DNA from: Magnetospirillum moscoviense
Lineage (GTDB): Bacteria > Pseudomonadota > Alphaproteobacteria > Rhodospirillales > Magnetospirillaceae
Direction: 5' to 3'
Length of the DNA: 64,000 nt
Assembly (NCBI RefSeq): GCF_001650635.1
Contig: NZ_LWQU01000152.1
Location: 62,001-126,000 of the forward strand
Shown one piece after another: positions 25,465-36,233 of the stretch. Each line of letters begins with the position of its first letter. The stretch's first letter is position 1. The position numbers and the translations under genes were made by a program. A model generated the notes under the pieces. The model saw only the letters and a program-made list of their open reading frames with translations, was not told the origin of the DNA and did not search any database.

Positions 25465-28400
25465 ATGCGCCTTTCCCACTTCTTCATCGACCGCCCGATC
25501 TTCGCGACCGTGGTGTCGGCGCTGATCACCATCATCGGCGCCATCGCCTATTTCACCCTGCCGGTGGCGCAATACCCGGAAATCGCGCCGCCGACCATCA
25601 TCGTCTCGGCATCCTATCCCGGCGCCTCGGCGCGGGTGGTGTCGGAAACGGTGGCGACGCCCCTGGAACAGCAGATCAACGGCGTCGAGAACATGCTGTA
25701 CATGAGCAGCCAGGCCACCGGCGACGGCAACCTGCGGCTCACCATCACCTTCGCGCTGGGCACCAATCTCGACACCGCCCAGGTGCTGGTGCAAAACCGC
25801 GTCGCCATCGCCCAGGCCCGCCTGCCCGACGAGGTCAAGCGCATCGGCGTCACCGTGGCGAAGAACTCGCCCGACATGCTGATGGTGATCCACATCTCGT
25901 CGCCCGATGAATCGCGCGATCAGATCTATCTGTCCAATTATGCCACGCTGCAGATCATGGACGTGCTGGCCCGCCTGGACGGTGTCGGCGACGTTCGCGT
26001 GTTCGGCGCCCGCGATTATGCCATGCGGGTGTGGCTGGACCCCGACAAGGCGGCGGCGCGCAACCTGACCGGCGGCGAGGTGGTGCGCGCACTGCAATCG
26101 CAGAACGTCCAGGTCGCCGCCGGCATGCTGAACGCGCCGCCGATGCCCGATCAGGGTGCCTTCCAGTTCAGCGTGCAGACCCAAGGCCGCCTGACCGAGC
26201 CGGCCCAGTTCGGCAACGTCATCGTCAAGACCGATGCCGAAGGCCGCGTCACCCGCCTGAAGGACATCGCCCGCATCGAGTTGGGAGCCCAGGATTACAG
26301 CCTGAACGGCTATCTCGACCGCCGCCCGGCGGTTCCGGTCGCGGTGTTCCAGCGCCCCGGTTCCAACGCGCTGGCCACCGCCGAGCGCCTGTTGAAGAAG
26401 ATGGAGGAGCTGTCGAAGGCCTTCCCGCCCGGGGTGCGCTATGACGTGCCCTACAACCCCACCCAGTTCATCGCCCAGTCGGTGTCGGCGGTCAACACCA
26501 CCATCTTCGAGGCCATGGCCCTGGTGGTGGTGGTGGTCGTGCTGTTCCTGCAGACCTGGCGGGCCTCGGTGGTGCCGGTGGTGGCGATCCCTGTGTCGCT
26601 GGTCGGTACCTTCGCGGTGCTGTCGGCGCTGGGCTATTCGCTCAACAACCTGTCGCTGTTCGGGCTGGTGCTGGCGGTCGGCATCGTCGTCGATGACGCC
26701 ATCGTCGTGGTGGAAAACGTCGAGCGCAACATCCGCGAGGGCATGAGCCCCCGCAACGCCGCCCACGTCACCATGGACGAGGTGGGGTCCGCGCTGATCT
26801 CGATCGCCCTGGTGCTGTGCGCGGTGTTCATCCCCGCCGCCTTCATCCCCGGCATCTCGGGCGCCTTCTTCAAGCAATTCGCCGTGACCATCTCGGCCTC
26901 GACCATCATCTCACTGATCGTATCACTCACCTTATCCCCAGCCCTGTGCGCATTGCTGTTCCAGGCCCATCACGCCGAGCCCAAGCTGTCCGGGCCGGCC
27001 TGGACCCACCCTGTGCACAATTTCTTCGCCGCCTTCAACAAAGGCTTCGACCGCCTGGCCGGCGGCTATGGCAGCCTGACCCGCAAGGTGCTGCGGATGA
27101 GTGTCTTGATGCTGGTTCTCTATGGTGGACTGATCGGTGTGGCCGGGTGGCAGTTCGCCACCACGCCCAAGGGCTTCATCCCAGACCAGGACCAGGGCTA
27201 CCTGATCAACATCGTGCAATTGCCGGCCGGCTCGTCCCTGGCCCGCACCGACAAGGTGGTCCGCCAGGCGGTCGAGATCATGCTGGCCACCCCCGGAATC
27301 GCCCATGCGGTGCCGTTCGCCGGACTGGACGCCTCGACCTTCACCAACGCCTCGAACGCGGCGGCGATCTTCGTGCCGCTGAAAAGCTTCGAGGAACGGG
27401 CCGCGCAAGGGCTGCATTCGTCGGTCATCGCCGCCGATCTGAAGAAGCGCATGGGGGCGATCCAAGAGGCGATGATCATCACCGTGCAGCCGCCGCCGGT
27501 GCGCGGCATCGGCAGTGCCGGCGGCTTCAAGATGATCTTGCAAGACAAGGCCGGGCGCGGATCGAAGGCGCTGGAAGAGGTTGCCGTCGACATGATGATG
27601 GCGGCCAACAAGGTGCCGGGCCTGATGAACGTCTTCACCCTTTACAACACCCGCACCCCGAACGTCTTCGCCGATCTCGACCGGGTTCGCTCCCAGATGC
27701 TGGGCGTGCCGGCCGACCGCGTCAACGAGGCGCTGCAGGTCTATCTGGGCTCGGTGTTCGTCAACGAATTCAACTTCCTCGGCCGCACCTACCGGGTCAC
27801 CGCCCAGGCCGATTCCCCGTTCCGCGACGACATCCGCGACATCGCCACGCTGAAGGTCAGGAACGACAAGGGCCAGATGGTGCCCATCGGCTCGGTGGCG
27901 TCGTTCAATTACGACACCGGCCCCTACCGCGTGCCGCGCTATAACCTGTACCCGGCAGCCGAGTTGCAAGGTGCTGCGATGCCCGGCTATTCCTCGGGCT
28001 ATGCGCTGGATGCCATGCGCACCTTGGCCAATGAACGGCTGCCGGAAGGGTTCGGCTTCGAATGGACCGAACTGGCCTTGCAGGAAATCCTGGCCGGCAA
28101 TAACGGTCTTTTGGTGTTCGCCGCCTCGGTGTTGTTCGTCTTCCTGCTGCTAGCCGCCCAGTACGAAAGCTGGTCCTTGCCGCTGGCGGTGGTACTGATC
28201 GTTCCGATGTGCCTGCTGGCCGGCATTTCCGGCCTGCTGGTGCGCGGCCTGCCCATCAACATCCTGGCCCAGATCGGCTTCATCGTGCTGATCGGACTGG
28301 CGGCCAAGAACGCCATCCTGATCGTCGAGTTCGCCCGTCAGGCCGAAAGCGTCGACGGCATGAACCGGATCGACGCCGCCGTGCATGCCGCCCGCACCCG

Positions 28401-28620
28401 CTTGCGGCCGATCCTGATGACCTCGCTGGCCTTCGTGCTGGGCGTCGCACCGCTGGTGTGGGGTATCGGCGCCGGTGCCGAGATGCGCCAGTCGTTGGGG
28501 ACCGCGGTGTTTTCGGGAATGCTGGGCGTCACCTTGTTCGGCCTGATCTTCACGCCGATCTTCTATGTGGTGATCCGCGCCATGGTGGCCCGCTGGTACG
28601 GCCGCGAGCATCCCCACTAA
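25465..28620 (+). CDS. RND multidrug efflux pump, HAE-1 (AcrB) family
   Basis: A proton-driven inner-membrane exporter of 1051 residues, a typical AcrB length. It begins with [20 protein letters not shown], has the proton-relay Asp pair in [19 protein letters not shown], and the second-half family block [20 protein letters not shown] with [10 protein letters not shown]. Twelve membrane segments with two large periplasmic loops fit the sequence. The operon contains no outer-membrane TolC gene and no TetR regulator, so it probably uses a channel encoded elsewhere. Substrates cannot be told from sequence. Confidence 0.95.
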   Translation: MRLSHFFIDRPIFATVVSALITIIGAIAYFTLPVAQYPEIAPPTIIVSASYPGASARVVSETVATPLEQQINGVENMLYMSSQATGDGNLRLTITFALGTNLDTAQVLVQNRVAIAQARLPDEVKRIGVTVAKNSPDMLMVIHISSPDESRDQIYLSNYATLQIMDVLARLDGVGDVRVFGARDYAMRVWLDPDKAAARNLTGGEVVRALQSQNVQVAAGMLNAPPMPDQGAFQFSVQTQGRLTEPAQFGNVIVKTDAEGRVTRLKDIARIELGAQDYSLNGYLDRRPAVPVAVFQRPGSNALATAERLLKKMEELSKAFPPGVRYDVPYNPTQFIAQSVSAVNTTIFEAMALVVVVVVLFLQTWRASVVPVVAIPVSLVGTFAVLSALGYSLNNLSLFGLVLAVGIVVDDAIVVVENVERNIREGMSPRNAAHVTMDEVGSALISIALVLCAVFIPAAFIPGISGAFFKQFAVTISASTIISLIVSLTLSPALCALLFQAHHAEPKLSGPAWTHPVHNFFAAFNKGFDRLAGGYGSLTRKVLRMSVLMLVLYGGLIGVAGWQFATTPKGFIPDQDQGYLINIVQLPAGSSLARTDKVVRQAVEIMLATPGIAHAVPFAGLDASTFTNASNAAAIFVPLKSFEERAAQGLHSSVIAADLKKRMGAIQEAMIITVQPPPVRGIGSAGGFKMILQDKAGRGSKALEEVAVDMMMAANKVPGLMNVFTLYNTRTPNVFADLDRVRSQMLGVPADRVNEALQVYLGSVFVNEFNFLGRTYRVTAQADSPFRDDIRDIATLKVRNDKGQMVPIGSVASFNYDTGPYRVPRYNLYPAAELQGAAMPGYSSGYALDAMRTLANERLPEGFGFEWTELALQEILAGNNGLLVFAASVLFVFLLLAAQYESWSLPLAVVLIVPMCLLAGISGLLVRGLPINILAQIGFIVLIGLAAKNAILIVEFARQAESVDGMNRIDAAVHAARTRLRPILMTSLAFVLGVAPLVWGIGAGAEMRQSLGTAVFSGMLGVTLFGLIFTPIFYVVIRAMVARWYGREHPH

Positions 28621-28726
28621 GCTCACAGGCCATTCATCGGCGGTTCGCCTTCGCGCGATAGGCTATTCATACTTCCGGGTTATAAAGGCATCATTGAGTT
28701 TGGCCTCGCGAGCCGGAAAGACGGGG

Positions 28727-31393
28727 ATGCGGACAAGATATCGGGCAACAGCGACCTTCGCCCTGACCGGACTGACGATGCTGCTGGTGGCGTTCTTCGC
28801 CACCATGACCATCAGCCTGCGCATGGCCTTGAACGGCATCGAAACCTCGTCGGTCGCCGCCAACCATTCTTTGTCGCACAGCTTCCTTAACCTGACCTGG
28901 CCGCTGGTGCGCCCGCTGCTGCCGCCCCCCGATAGCCGCACGCCCGCGATCCTGCGCGAATGGCCGGACAACGACTATATCGACGAATTGATGCGCCGCT
29001 TCGCCCGGCGCTCGGACATCATCAAGGTGGTGGTTTACGATCCCACCGGCATCACCCTTTATTCCACCAACCGCGAGCAGATCGGTGCCGACAAGTCGAT
29101 GTACCCGGGCTTCTTGCAGGCTCGCTCGGGCCAGATGTCGGCCGAAATGTCGTTCCGCAAAAGCTTCATGGCCGCCGAAGGCGAACTCACCAACCGCCAT
29201 GTGGTCGGCAGCTATGTCCCGGTGCTGACCGATCAAGGCGAGGTCGAGGCGATCGTCGAGATCTATTCCGACCGCACCAATTCGGTCGAGGCCGCCAAGG
29301 ACGAGCAGCAATCGCTGGGTTTCGGCCTGGCCGGTATGTTCCTGACGGTCTATGGCGTGCTGGTGGTCGTGGTATGGCGCCTTGACCGGGAGCAGCAGCA
29401 AAAAGCCCTGCAATTGACCCAGCTGGCCGACGAGAACGCCACCGCGCGCGCCGCCGCCGAAAGCGCCACCCGCGCGAAATCCGAGTTCCTGGCCACCATG
29501 AGCCACGAGATCAGGACGCCGATGAACGGGGTGATCGGCATGACCGGTCTGCTGCTCGACACGCCATTGACGGCCGAGCAGCGCCATTTCGCCGAAACCA
29601 TCCGCGAATCGGGCGAATCGCTGCTGACGGTGATCAACGACATCTTGGATTTCTCGAAGATGGAGGCCGGCAAGTTCGACATCGACGACACCGAGTTCGA
29701 ACTGGTACCGCTGATCGAAAGCGTGGTCGATATCTTGTCGCCGCGCGCCCACGCCAAGGGCATCGACATCACCTGCCAACTGGACACAGCGGTCAGCCTG
29801 ATGGTCCAGGGCGACCCCAGCCGCCTGCGCCAGATCCTGATGAACCTGGCCGGCAATGCGGTGAAGTTCACCCAGTCCGGCACGGTGCGCATCGAAGCCG
29901 CCATCGAGATTGCCGACGAAAACCGCCCGACCTTCCGCTTCGCCGTCCACGACACCGGCATCGGCATTCCCGCCGAGGCCCAGGCCCGGCTGTTCTCGAT
30001 GTTCACCCAGGTCGATTCCTCGACGGCGCGCCGCTTCGGCGGCACCGGACTGGGCTTGGCCATCTCGAAGCGCCTGACCGAGCTGATGGGCGGCACCATC
30101 GGCCTGGACAGCGAGGAAGGCAAGGGCAGCACCTTCTGGATCCACCTGCCCTTGACCAAGAAGGGCGAAGTGGCCCCCTCCACCGCCGAGTTGGCCGGAA
30201 AGAGGGTCCTGGTGGTCGATGACAACCCGGCCAATTGCGAAATTCTGGTCCGGCAATTGCGGTCGGCCGGCATGACGGCTGAGGCCAAGCCCACCGGCAA
30301 CGAGGCCTTCGCCACCCTGGTGATGTCGGCAATGACGGCAACGCCGTGGGACGCGGCCCTGATCGACCTGCGGATGCCCGACATCACCGGGCCCGACCTG
30401 ATCCGTTTGATCCGCTCGGAACCGACCATCCGCGACGTACGCCTGATCCTGACCTCGTCGCAGGGAGGATTGCGCGACGACAAGGTGGCGGCGATGATTG
30501 ACGGCTTCCTGCACAAGCCGCTGCACCAGGGCGCGGTCATCCATGCGCTGGAAAGCGTCCTGTCGGACCGAGGACGCAACGATCCGACCATCATGGCCGC
30601 ACCGGCGGCGGGACCGGCGGCGGCCGAATGCGCGCTTCGCATCCTGGTCGCCGAGGACAATCCGGTCAATCAGCAGGTCGCCACCGGCTTGCTGCGCAAG
30701 CTGGGCCATTTCGTCGATGTCGCCAGCGATGGCCAGGAAGCGGTCGAGGCGGCGCGGTCGTTCCCCTATGACCTGATCCTGATGGACGTGCAGATGCCGG
30801 AGATGGACGGCCTGGAAGCCACCCGCGTCATTCGCGGCCTGCCTCTGCCGGCGGCGGCCATCCCGATCGTCGCCATGACCGCCAACGCCATGCAGGGCGA
30901 CGACCAGATTTGTCTGGCCGCCGGCATGAACGGCTATATCAGCAAGCCGATCGACCGGACCAAGCTGATCGAGCTTCTGGCCCGCTACGCCCAGTTGCCG
31001 CCCAGCCTGTGCCGACCGGCCGAGACGAACGTTCCGGCCGCTTCCGAGCGTGTCGATTTCGCAGCACTAACCTCGCTGGCCGAGGACCTTGACACCGACA
31101 CCGTGGCCGGATTGCTGACCGGCCTACGCGCCGACGCCATCCACCGGGCCGAGGAGATCGTGCGGGCTCGCCAGGCCGGCGATTGCGACACCGTGCGCCG
31201 CCAGGCCCACACCATCAAGGGCGCCGCTTCGAACCTGGGCCTGATCGCACTGACCGAGGCGGCGCGCGAAGCCGAGGATTGTGCCCGCGCCGGCCGGATC
31301 GATGCCGAGGCGCTGGACCGGCTGGCTGCCGCCGTCGCCGCCATCGACGCCGACCTGGCCGGAACGCCCTTCGCGCTGCCGACCCAGGCTTAG
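28727..31393 (+). CDS. Hybrid sensor histidine kinase with two receiver domains and an HPt domain
   Basis: An 888-residue BarA/ArcB-type phosphorelay sensor. It has a membrane segment (about 10-30), a periplasmic Cache-like domain (about 35-195, with [19 protein letters not shown]), and a second membrane segment (about 199-217). HisKA follows with His260 in [13 protein letters not shown], then HATPase ([22 protein letters not shown]). The first receiver has Asp in [10 protein letters not shown] and the second has Asp in [16 protein letters not shown]-terminal HPt has [12 protein letters not shown]. No separate response regulator is adjacent. ATG 28727 follows GGAAAG; an upstream TTG is less likely. 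Confidence 0.93.
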   Translation: MRTRYRATATFALTGLTMLLVAFFATMTISLRMALNGIETSSVAANHSLSHSFLNLTWPLVRPLLPPPDSRTPAILREWPDNDYIDELMRRFARRSDIIKVVVYDPTGITLYSTNREQIGADKSMYPGFLQARSGQMSAEMSFRKSFMAAEGELTNRHVVGSYVPVLTDQGEVEAIVEIYSDRTNSVEAAKDEQQSLGFGLAGMFLTVYGVLVVVVWRLDREQQQKALQLTQLADENATARAAAESATRAKSEFLATMSHEIRTPMNGVIGMTGLLLDTPLTAEQRHFAETIRESGESLLTVINDILDFSKMEAGKFDIDDTEFELVPLIESVVDILSPRAHAKGIDITCQLDTAVSLMVQGDPSRLRQILMNLAGNAVKFTQSGTVRIEAAIEIADENRPTFRFAVHDTGIGIPAEAQARLFSMFTQVDSSTARRFGGTGLGLAISKRLTELMGGTIGLDSEEGKGSTFWIHLPLTKKGEVAPSTAELAGKRVLVVDDNPANCEILVRQLRSAGMTAEAKPTGNEAFATLVMSAMTATPWDAALIDLRMPDITGPDLIRLIRSEPTIRDVRLILTSSQGGLRDDKVAAMIDGFLHKPLHQGAVIHALESVLSDRGRNDPTIMAAPAAGPAAAECALRILVAEDNPVNQQVATGLLRKLGHFVDVASDGQEAVEAARSFPYDLILMDVQMPEMDGLEATRVIRGLPLPAAAIPIVAMTANAMQGDDQICLAAGMNGYISKPIDRTKLIELLARYAQLPPSLCRPAETNVPAASERVDFAALTSLAEDLDTDTVAGLLTGLRADAIHRAEEIVRARQAGDCDTVRRQAHTIKGAASNLGLIALTEAAREAEDCARAGRIDAEALDRLAAAVAAIDADLAGTPFALPTQA

Positions 31394-31451
31394 ACCACCC
31401 TGCGCCAAGCGTGGCGCTGTGTGATCTAATATTTTGATTGCCCCTCTGCCT

Positions 31452-31557
31452 AAGCGTAGCCATCCGGCCGCTTGGCCGCTGTGTGCGGAGCACACGTCTG
31501 CGACTCCGCTCAATGCTCGCCAGAGCCGCGCGCCTTAGATTAAAGGCGCGCGGCTCT
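31452..31557. repeat. Palindromic intergenic element upstream of gatC
   Basis: The segment has AAGCGTAGC (31452-31460), a CGGCC-GCTT-GGCCG hairpin (31465-31478), and a GTGTGC-GGA-GCACAC hairpin (31481-31495). A perfect 15-bp stem follows, AGAGCCGCGCGCCTT (31522-31536) pairing with its complement (31543-31557). No T-run follows, so it is not a terminator for the kinase gene. It has the same build as the element after gatC. Confidence 0.6.
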
Positions 31558-31639
31558 AAGGTTGCACCTGAAAGGACCGGGTGCTAACGTCCCGACCGTT
31601 TTACCGCACCTTTTAAAGTTTGCCGGAGTATCCCCTCGC

Positions 31640-31927
31640 ATGTCGCTGGACAAAGGCACCGTGCGCGCCATCGCTGAATTGGCCCGCATCGACGTCCCCG
31701 AAGACGAACTGGATCATCTGGCCGGCGAATTGTCCGGCATCCTGACCTTCGTCGAGCATCTGTCGGAAGTGAATACCGACGGAATCGCCCCGATGAACTC
31801 GGTGGCCGACCTTGGCCTGCCGATGCGCGCCGACATCGTCACCGACGGCAACCAGGCCGAGGCTGTGCTGGCCAACGCCCCCGATGCCATGGACGGCTTC
31901 TTCACCGTGCCGAAGGTGGTGGAATGA
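31640..31927 (+). CDS. gatC: Aspartyl/glutamyl-tRNA amidotransferase subunit C
   Basis: A 95-residue subunit of the GatCAB amidotransferase, which converts Glu-tRNA-Gln and Asp-tRNA-Asn to the amidated forms. It opens MSLDKGTVRAIAELARIDVP and has the GatC core ELSGILTFVEHLSEVNTDG and C-terminal MDGFFTVPKVVE. GatC stabilises GatA. It is followed by gatA after a 136-base gap filled by a palindromic element, which is unusual for subunits of one complex. Confidence 0.95.
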   Translation: MSLDKGTVRAIAELARIDVPEDELDHLAGELSGILTFVEHLSEVNTDGIAPMNSVADLGLPMRADIVTDGNQAEAVLANAPDAMDGFFTVPKVVE

Positions 31928-32050
31928 TGGAGCGTAGCGACTGGGCCCCGCCGGCTTCGCCGGCATTCATCGGATGCGTGCTTCGCACGCAGGCCCCGCG
32001 AGCCAATGCGAGCGTAAGCCCAGCGCGCGGATGCGCGCGCCCGGCGTTTG
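31928..32050. repeat. Cloverleaf-like palindromic element between gatC and gatA
   Basis: Nested inverted repeats lie here. CTGGGC (31941-31946) pairs with GCCCAG (32018-32023), and GGGCC (31943-31947) could alternatively pair with GGCCC (31992-31996). These enclose GCCGGC-TTC-GCCGGC (31950-31964) and GCGTGC-TTC-GCACGC (31976-31990). A GCGCGC-GGAT-GCGCGC hairpin (32023-32038) follows. The motif GAGCGTA occurs at both ends (31930 and 32010). The similarity in layout to the element before gatC suggests a dispersed repeat family. Confidence 0.65.
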
Positions 32051-32063
32051 AGGGCCAAACAAA

Positions 32064-33536
32064 ATGACCAACCTCACCAAGCTCACCATCGCCGGCGCGC
32101 TGAACGGCCTGTCCAAGGGCGAGTTCACTGCCGAGGAACTGACCGAGGCCCACATCAAGGCCACCGAGGCCAAGCGTGCCTTGAACGCCTTCATCACCGA
32201 AACGCCGGACATGGCCCGCGACCAGGCCAAGGAATCCGACGCCCGGCGCCAGGCCGGCAAGGCCGGCGCGCTGGACGGCATTCCGCTGGGCATCAAGGAT
32301 CTGTTCTGCACCAAGGGCGTGCTGACCAGTGCGGCCAGCCACATCCTGGACGGCTTCACGCCCCAATACGAATCCACCGTCACCGCCAATCTGAAGGCGG
32401 CCGGCGCGGTATCCTTGGGCAAGCTGAACCTGGACGAGTTCGCCATGGGCTCGTCCAACCTGACCAGCTATTACGGCGGCGCCGTCAATCCCTGGACCAA
32501 GACATCCGATCCGTCGGCCAAGCTGGTGCCCGGCGGCTCGTCGGGCGGTTCGGCGGCGGCCGTGGCGGCGCGCATGGTCATGGGCGCCACCGGCACCGAT
32601 ACCGGCGGCTCGATCCGCCAGCCCGCCGCCTTCTGCGGCATCACCGGCATCAAGCCGACCTATGGCCGCTGCTCGCGCTGGGGCGTGGTCGCCTTCGCCA
32701 GCTCGCTGGACCAGCCCGGCCCGATGGCCCGCACCGTGGAAGATTGCGCCCTGCTGCTGGGCGCCATGGCCGGCCATGATCCCAAGGATTCCACCTCGGC
32801 CCCGGTCGCGGTGCCCAACTTCGCTGCCGCGCTGACCGGCGACATTCGCGGCCTGAAGGTCGGCATCCCGCAGGAATACCGCCCCGACGGCCTGAACGCC
32901 GAGGTGTCGCAGGCGTGGGAGCAGGGAATCCAGTGGCTGAAGGATGCCGGCGCCACCCCGGTCGAGATCAGCCTGCCGCACACCAAGTACGCCCTGCCGG
33001 TCTATTACATCGTCGCCCCGGCCGAGGCCTCGTCGAACCTGGCCCGCTATGACGGCGTGCGCTTTGGGCTGCGCGTGCCCGGTACCTCGCTGGACGACAT
33101 GTACAAGAAGACCCGCGCCGCCGGTTTTGGCAAGGAAGTGCGCCGGCGCATCATGATCGGCACCTACGTCCTGTCGGCCGGCTATTACGACGCCTATTAC
33201 GCCAAGGCCCAGAAGGTGCGCCGCCTGATCGCCGAGGATTTCACCAAGGCGTTCCAGACCGTCGATGTCATCTTGACCCCGACCGCGCCGTCGGCCGCCT
33301 TCGGCATGACCGAGACCACCGACGATCCGGTGACCATGTGGCTGAACGACGTGTTCACCATCCCGACCAGCCTGGCCGGCCTGCCCGGCCTGTCCTTGCC
33401 GGTCGGCCTGAACTCGGATGGGCTGCCGCTGGGCCTGCAATTGATCGGGCGCCCATTCGACGAGGAAACTTTGTTCAAGGTCGCCGGCGTGATGGAGACA
33501 GCCGCGTCCTTTACCGCCGTGCCGGAGGGTGTGTGA
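32064..33536 (+). CDS. gatA: Aspartyl/glutamyl-tRNA amidotransferase subunit A
   Basis: The 490-residue glutaminase/amidase subunit of GatCAB. It releases ammonia from glutamine for tRNA amidation. It carries the amidase-signature Lys-Ser-Ser triad: Lys78 in [10 protein letters not shown], the cis-Ser in [16 protein letters not shown], and the nucleophilic Ser in [16 protein letters not shown]. The ATG follows the palindromic element. gatB begins 1 base after the stop. Confidence 0.96.
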   Translation: MTNLTKLTIAGALNGLSKGEFTAEELTEAHIKATEAKRALNAFITETPDMARDQAKESDARRQAGKAGALDGIPLGIKDLFCTKGVLTSAASHILDGFTPQYESTVTANLKAAGAVSLGKLNLDEFAMGSSNLTSYYGGAVNPWTKTSDPSAKLVPGGSSGGSAAAVAARMVMGATGTDTGGSIRQPAAFCGITGIKPTYGRCSRWGVVAFASSLDQPGPMARTVEDCALLLGAMAGHDPKDSTSAPVAVPNFAAALTGDIRGLKVGIPQEYRPDGLNAEVSQAWEQGIQWLKDAGATPVEISLPHTKYALPVYYIVAPAEASSNLARYDGVRFGLRVPGTSLDDMYKKTRAAGFGKEVRRRIMIGTYVLSAGYYDAYYAKAQKVRRLIAEDFTKAFQTVDVILTPTAPSAAFGMTETTDDPVTMWLNDVFTIPTSLAGLPGLSLPVGLNSDGLPLGLQLIGRPFDEETLFKVAGVMETAASFTAVPEGV

Positions 33537-33537
33537 G

Positions 33538-34995
33538 ATGGCTTACGTGATCCAGGGCGAGACCGGCGATTGGGAACTGGTCATCGGGCTTGAGGTGCAC
33601 GCGCAAGTCATCTCGAAGGCCAAGCTGTTTTCCGGCGCCGCCACCGAGTTCGGCGCCGAGCCCAACAGCCAGGTCAGCTTCGTCGATGCCGGCTTTCCCG
33701 GCATGCTGCCGGTGATCAACGCGCTCTGCGTCGAGCAGGCGGTGCGCACCGGCCTGGGCCTGAAGGCCCAGATCAACCTGACATCCGTGTTCGCCCGTAA
33801 GAACTATTTCTATGCCGACCTGCCGCAGGGCTATCAGATCAGCCAGTATGAACTGCCGATCGTCGGCGAGGGTACACTGCTGATCGACCTGCCCGACGGC
33901 ACGACCAAGGCGGTGGGCATCGAGCGCCTGCATCTGGAACAAGATGCCGGCAAGTCGATGCACGACCAGCACCCGACCAAGTCGTTCATCGACCTGAACC
34001 GTTCGGGCGTGGCCTTGATGGAAATCGTCTCGAAGCCCGACATGCGCAGCCCGGAAGAAGCCGGTGCCTATCTGACCAAGCTGCGCACTATCCTGCGCTA
34101 TCTGGAAACCTGCGACGGCAACATGCAGGAAGGCAGCATGCGCTGCGACGCCAACGTCTCGGTCCGCCCGGTCGGCGAGCAGGGCCTGCGCACCCGCTGC
34201 GAGATCAAGAACGTCAACTCGATCCGCTTCGTCCAGCAGGCCATCGAATACGAGGCCCGGCGCCATATCGACGTCTACGAATCGGGCGGCGACATCCGCC
34301 AGGAAACCCGGCTGTTCGATTCCGGCAAGGGCGAGACCCGCTCGATGCGGTCGAAGGAACACGCCCACGATTACCGCTATTTCCCCGACCCCGACCTGCT
34401 GCCCCTGGTGATCGGGCAGAATTTCGTCGATGGCATCAAGGCCACCCTGCCCGAACTGCCCGACGACAAGAAGGCCCGCTTCATGGCCGATTTCGGCCTG
34501 AACGCCTATGATGCCGGCGTGCTGGTGGCCGAGCGCGCCTCGGCCGACTTCTTCGAGGAGGTCGCCAAGGGCCGCGATTCCAAGATGGCCGCCAACTGGA
34601 TCATGGGCGACTTCTTCGCCACCATGAATTCCGGCGATTATTCGTGGGAGAAGCCGCCGGTCACCGCCGCCAACCTGGGCGGCATGATCGACCTGATCAA
34701 GGACGGCACCATCTCGACCCGCCTGGCCAAGGACGTCTTCATCTTCATGGTGGAATCCGGCAAGAGCCCGGCCGCCATCGTCGAGGAAAAGGGCCTGAAG
34801 CAGGTCACCGACACCGGCGCCATCGAGAAGGCCATCGACGAGGTGTTCGCCGCCAACCCCGACAAGGTGGCCGAGGTCAAGGGCGGCAAGGACAAGCTGA
34901 TGGGCTGGTTCGTCGGCCAGGTGATGAAGGCCACCCAGGGCAAGGCCAACCCAGCCATGCTGAATGAATTGATCGCCAAGAAGTTCAAGGAGTAG
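33538..34995 (+). CDS. gatB: Aspartyl/glutamyl-tRNA amidotransferase subunit B
   Basis: The 485-residue kinase/transamidase subunit of GatCAB that binds the mischarged tRNA and activates its side chain with ATP. It has the GatB core [42 protein letters not shown] and [15 protein letters not shown], plus the C-terminal YqeY-like tail ([19 protein letters not shown]). GGAGGG precedes ATG 33538. The frame opens slightly upstream with a GTG, which is less likely. Confidence 0.96.
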   Translation: MAYVIQGETGDWELVIGLEVHAQVISKAKLFSGAATEFGAEPNSQVSFVDAGFPGMLPVINALCVEQAVRTGLGLKAQINLTSVFARKNYFYADLPQGYQISQYELPIVGEGTLLIDLPDGTTKAVGIERLHLEQDAGKSMHDQHPTKSFIDLNRSGVALMEIVSKPDMRSPEEAGAYLTKLRTILRYLETCDGNMQEGSMRCDANVSVRPVGEQGLRTRCEIKNVNSIRFVQQAIEYEARRHIDVYESGGDIRQETRLFDSGKGETRSMRSKEHAHDYRYFPDPDLLPLVIGQNFVDGIKATLPELPDDKKARFMADFGLNAYDAGVLVAERASADFFEEVAKGRDSKMAANWIMGDFFATMNSGDYSWEKPPVTAANLGGMIDLIKDGTISTRLAKDVFIFMVESGKSPAAIVEEKGLKQVTDTGAIEKAIDEVFAANPDKVAEVKGGKDKLMGWFVGQVMKATQGKANPAMLNELIAKKFKE

Positions 34996-35028
34996 CATTC
35001 TAGGGAGGGGCGCGAAGTTTCTTGACTC

Positions 35029-35046
35029 AGGTCATAAAACTGTCAC
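35029..35046 (+). promoter_or_regulatory. Pho box upstream of the NUDIX gene
   Basis: AGGTCATAAAACTGTCAC matches the classical 7-4-7 Pho box (CTGTCATAAAACTGTCAC) at 16 of 18 positions. It sits 33 bases after gatB, in the promoter position for the NUDIX gene. It argues for PhoB control of the following genes. Confidence 0.7.
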
Positions 35047-35084
35047 AAACGCCCTTCCCTTTCTCCTGCCTCGGCGGTCCCTCG

Positions 35085-35510
35085 TTGCCAGCCCACAGCC
35101 AAGGAATCCAATTCGCCGCGCTTCCTTACAAGGTCGAGGACGGCAAGGCGTTGGTCATGCTGGTCACCTCGCGTGAGACCAAGCGGTGGATTCTGCCCAA
35201 GGGCCAGCCGGAAAAGGACCTGAAGCCGCACGAGGTGGCCAAGGCCGAAGCCTATGAAGAGGCCGGCCTGAAGGGCAGCATCGCCAAGAAGGCCTTCGCC
35301 TCCTTCGCCAGCACCAAGCGGCTGAAAAGCGGCACCGAGCGCCCGGTCCTGGTCAAGGTCTACCTGCTCCGCGTCGAGGCCGAGCGCGGCACCTGGCCCG
35401 AGCAAAACCAGCGCGAACGCCGCTGGTTCACCCCCGCCGAGGCCGCCACCATCGTCGGCGAGCCCGAATTGGTGCCGATCCTGCTGGATTTCGGCTCGCG
35501 CTGGGCCTGA
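35085..35510 (+). CDS. NUDIX hydrolase
   Basis: A roughly 141-residue hydrolase of nucleoside-diphosphate-linked or related pyrophosphate substrates. The variant NUDIX box runs from GQPEKDL to YEEAGLKG. It keeps the Glu residues in EAYEEAGL, but lacks the usual first Glu and the Arg. It follows WILPKGQPE, a layout seen in diphosphoinositol-phosphatase-like NUDIX proteins. The frame opens at a TTG (35022), but that lies upstream of the Pho box, so I use an in-frame TTG at 35085. Neither has a good ribosome binding site. Neighbours (DUF47, pit) and the Pho box suggest a phosphate-starvation role. Confidence 0.8.
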   Translation: MPAHSQGIQFAALPYKVEDGKALVMLVTSRETKRWILPKGQPEKDLKPHEVAKAEAYEEAGLKGSIAKKAFASFASTKRLKSGTERPVLVKVYLLRVEAERGTWPEQNQRERRWFTPAEAATIVGEPELVPILLDFGSRWA

Positions 35511-35550
35511 CTCGCTGCATCGCGGGAAGACGAATGCCGACCAATGTGAT

Positions 35551-35568
35551 ATGACGATTTTGTGACAC
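35551..35568 (-). promoter_or_regulatory. Second, reverse-oriented Pho-box-like site upstream of DUF47-pit
   Basis: On the minus strand the site reads GTGTCACAAAATCGTCAT, a 7-4-7 arrangement with GTCAC and GTCAT cores. It lies 17 bases before the DUF47 ATG. It is degenerate and inverted relative to the genes, so weaker than the site at 35029. Confidence 0.4.
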
Positions 35569-35584
35569 CATCACGGGGACAGCC

Positions 35585-36229
35585 ATGTTTCTTCGCCTGC
35601 TTCGCAAGCTCATGCCGAAGGAAGAGCAATTCGTCGAGAATTTCACCGCCCATGCCGCCTGCATGGTGTCGGGCGCCCAGGCGCTGACGGCGATGATGCA
35701 GGCGTCTGGCCCCGACCGCGACGCCAAGTTCAAGGAAGTCTGCACCATCGAAGGCCAGGCCGACGCCATCGCCCGCGACACCTTGGTCTCGCTGCACAAG
35801 GCCTTCATCACCCCGTTCGACCGTTCCGACATCCACGCGCTTTCGACCGCCCTGGACGACGCCATCGACCTGATCGAGGAAGTGGCCCAGCGCGCCGCTC
35901 TGTACCGGCTGGAGACCTTCAGCCCGCGCATGCTGGAACTGGCGGCGATGATCGAGAAGTCGGCCGTGCTGCTGACCCAGGCCATCCCGCTGCTGCACGA
36001 CGTCAACCGCAACGTCGCCACCATCAACGGCCTGTGCGAGCAGGTCGGCAAGATCGAAAGCGACGCCGACCGTCTGCTTCGCACCGCTCTGTCGGAACTG
36101 ATCGCCAATGGGCCGTCCTCGATCGAGTTCCTGGGCCGCAAAGAGGTCTATGAACTGCTGGAGACGGTCACCGACCGTTGCGACGATGTCGCCGACCTGA
36201 TCGAAGGCATCCTTCTGGATCACGTGTGA
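35585..36229 (+). CDS. DUF47 family (PhoU-like) Pit accessory protein
   Basis: A 214-residue cytoplasmic all-alpha protein of the DUF47/PhoU-like family. It opens FLRLLRKLMPKEEQFVENF, and the core IEGQADAIARDTLVSLHKAF, with ITPFDRSDIHALSTALDDAI, is typical. Family members are encoded next to Pit transporters and are thought to regulate or support phosphate uptake. It precedes pit by 4 bases, supporting that role. Confidence 0.9.
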   Translation: MFLRLLRKLMPKEEQFVENFTAHAACMVSGAQALTAMMQASGPDRDAKFKEVCTIEGQADAIARDTLVSLHKAFITPFDRSDIHALSTALDDAIDLIEEVAQRAALYRLETFSPRMLELAAMIEKSAVLLTQAIPLLHDVNRNVATINGLCEQVGKIESDADRLLRTALSELIANGPSSIEFLGRKEVYELLETVTDRCDDVADLIEGILLDHV

Positions 36230-36233
36230 TCCC

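Noticed and set aside
24106-26877. A 923-codon minus-strand reading frame over the RND genes
   Set aside because: It is antisense to strongly recognised adaptor and pump genes and its translation is Gly/His/Gln/Arg-rich, as expected for a shadow in high-GC DNA.
31522-31557. Rho-independent terminator after the hybrid kinase
   Set aside because: The 15-bp stem is perfect but no T-run follows on either strand, so I list it as part of a palindromic element.
35022-35084. Longer NUDIX protein starting at TTG 35022
   Set aside because: That start lies before the Pho box and has no usable ribosome binding site. The extra residues do not resemble the family.
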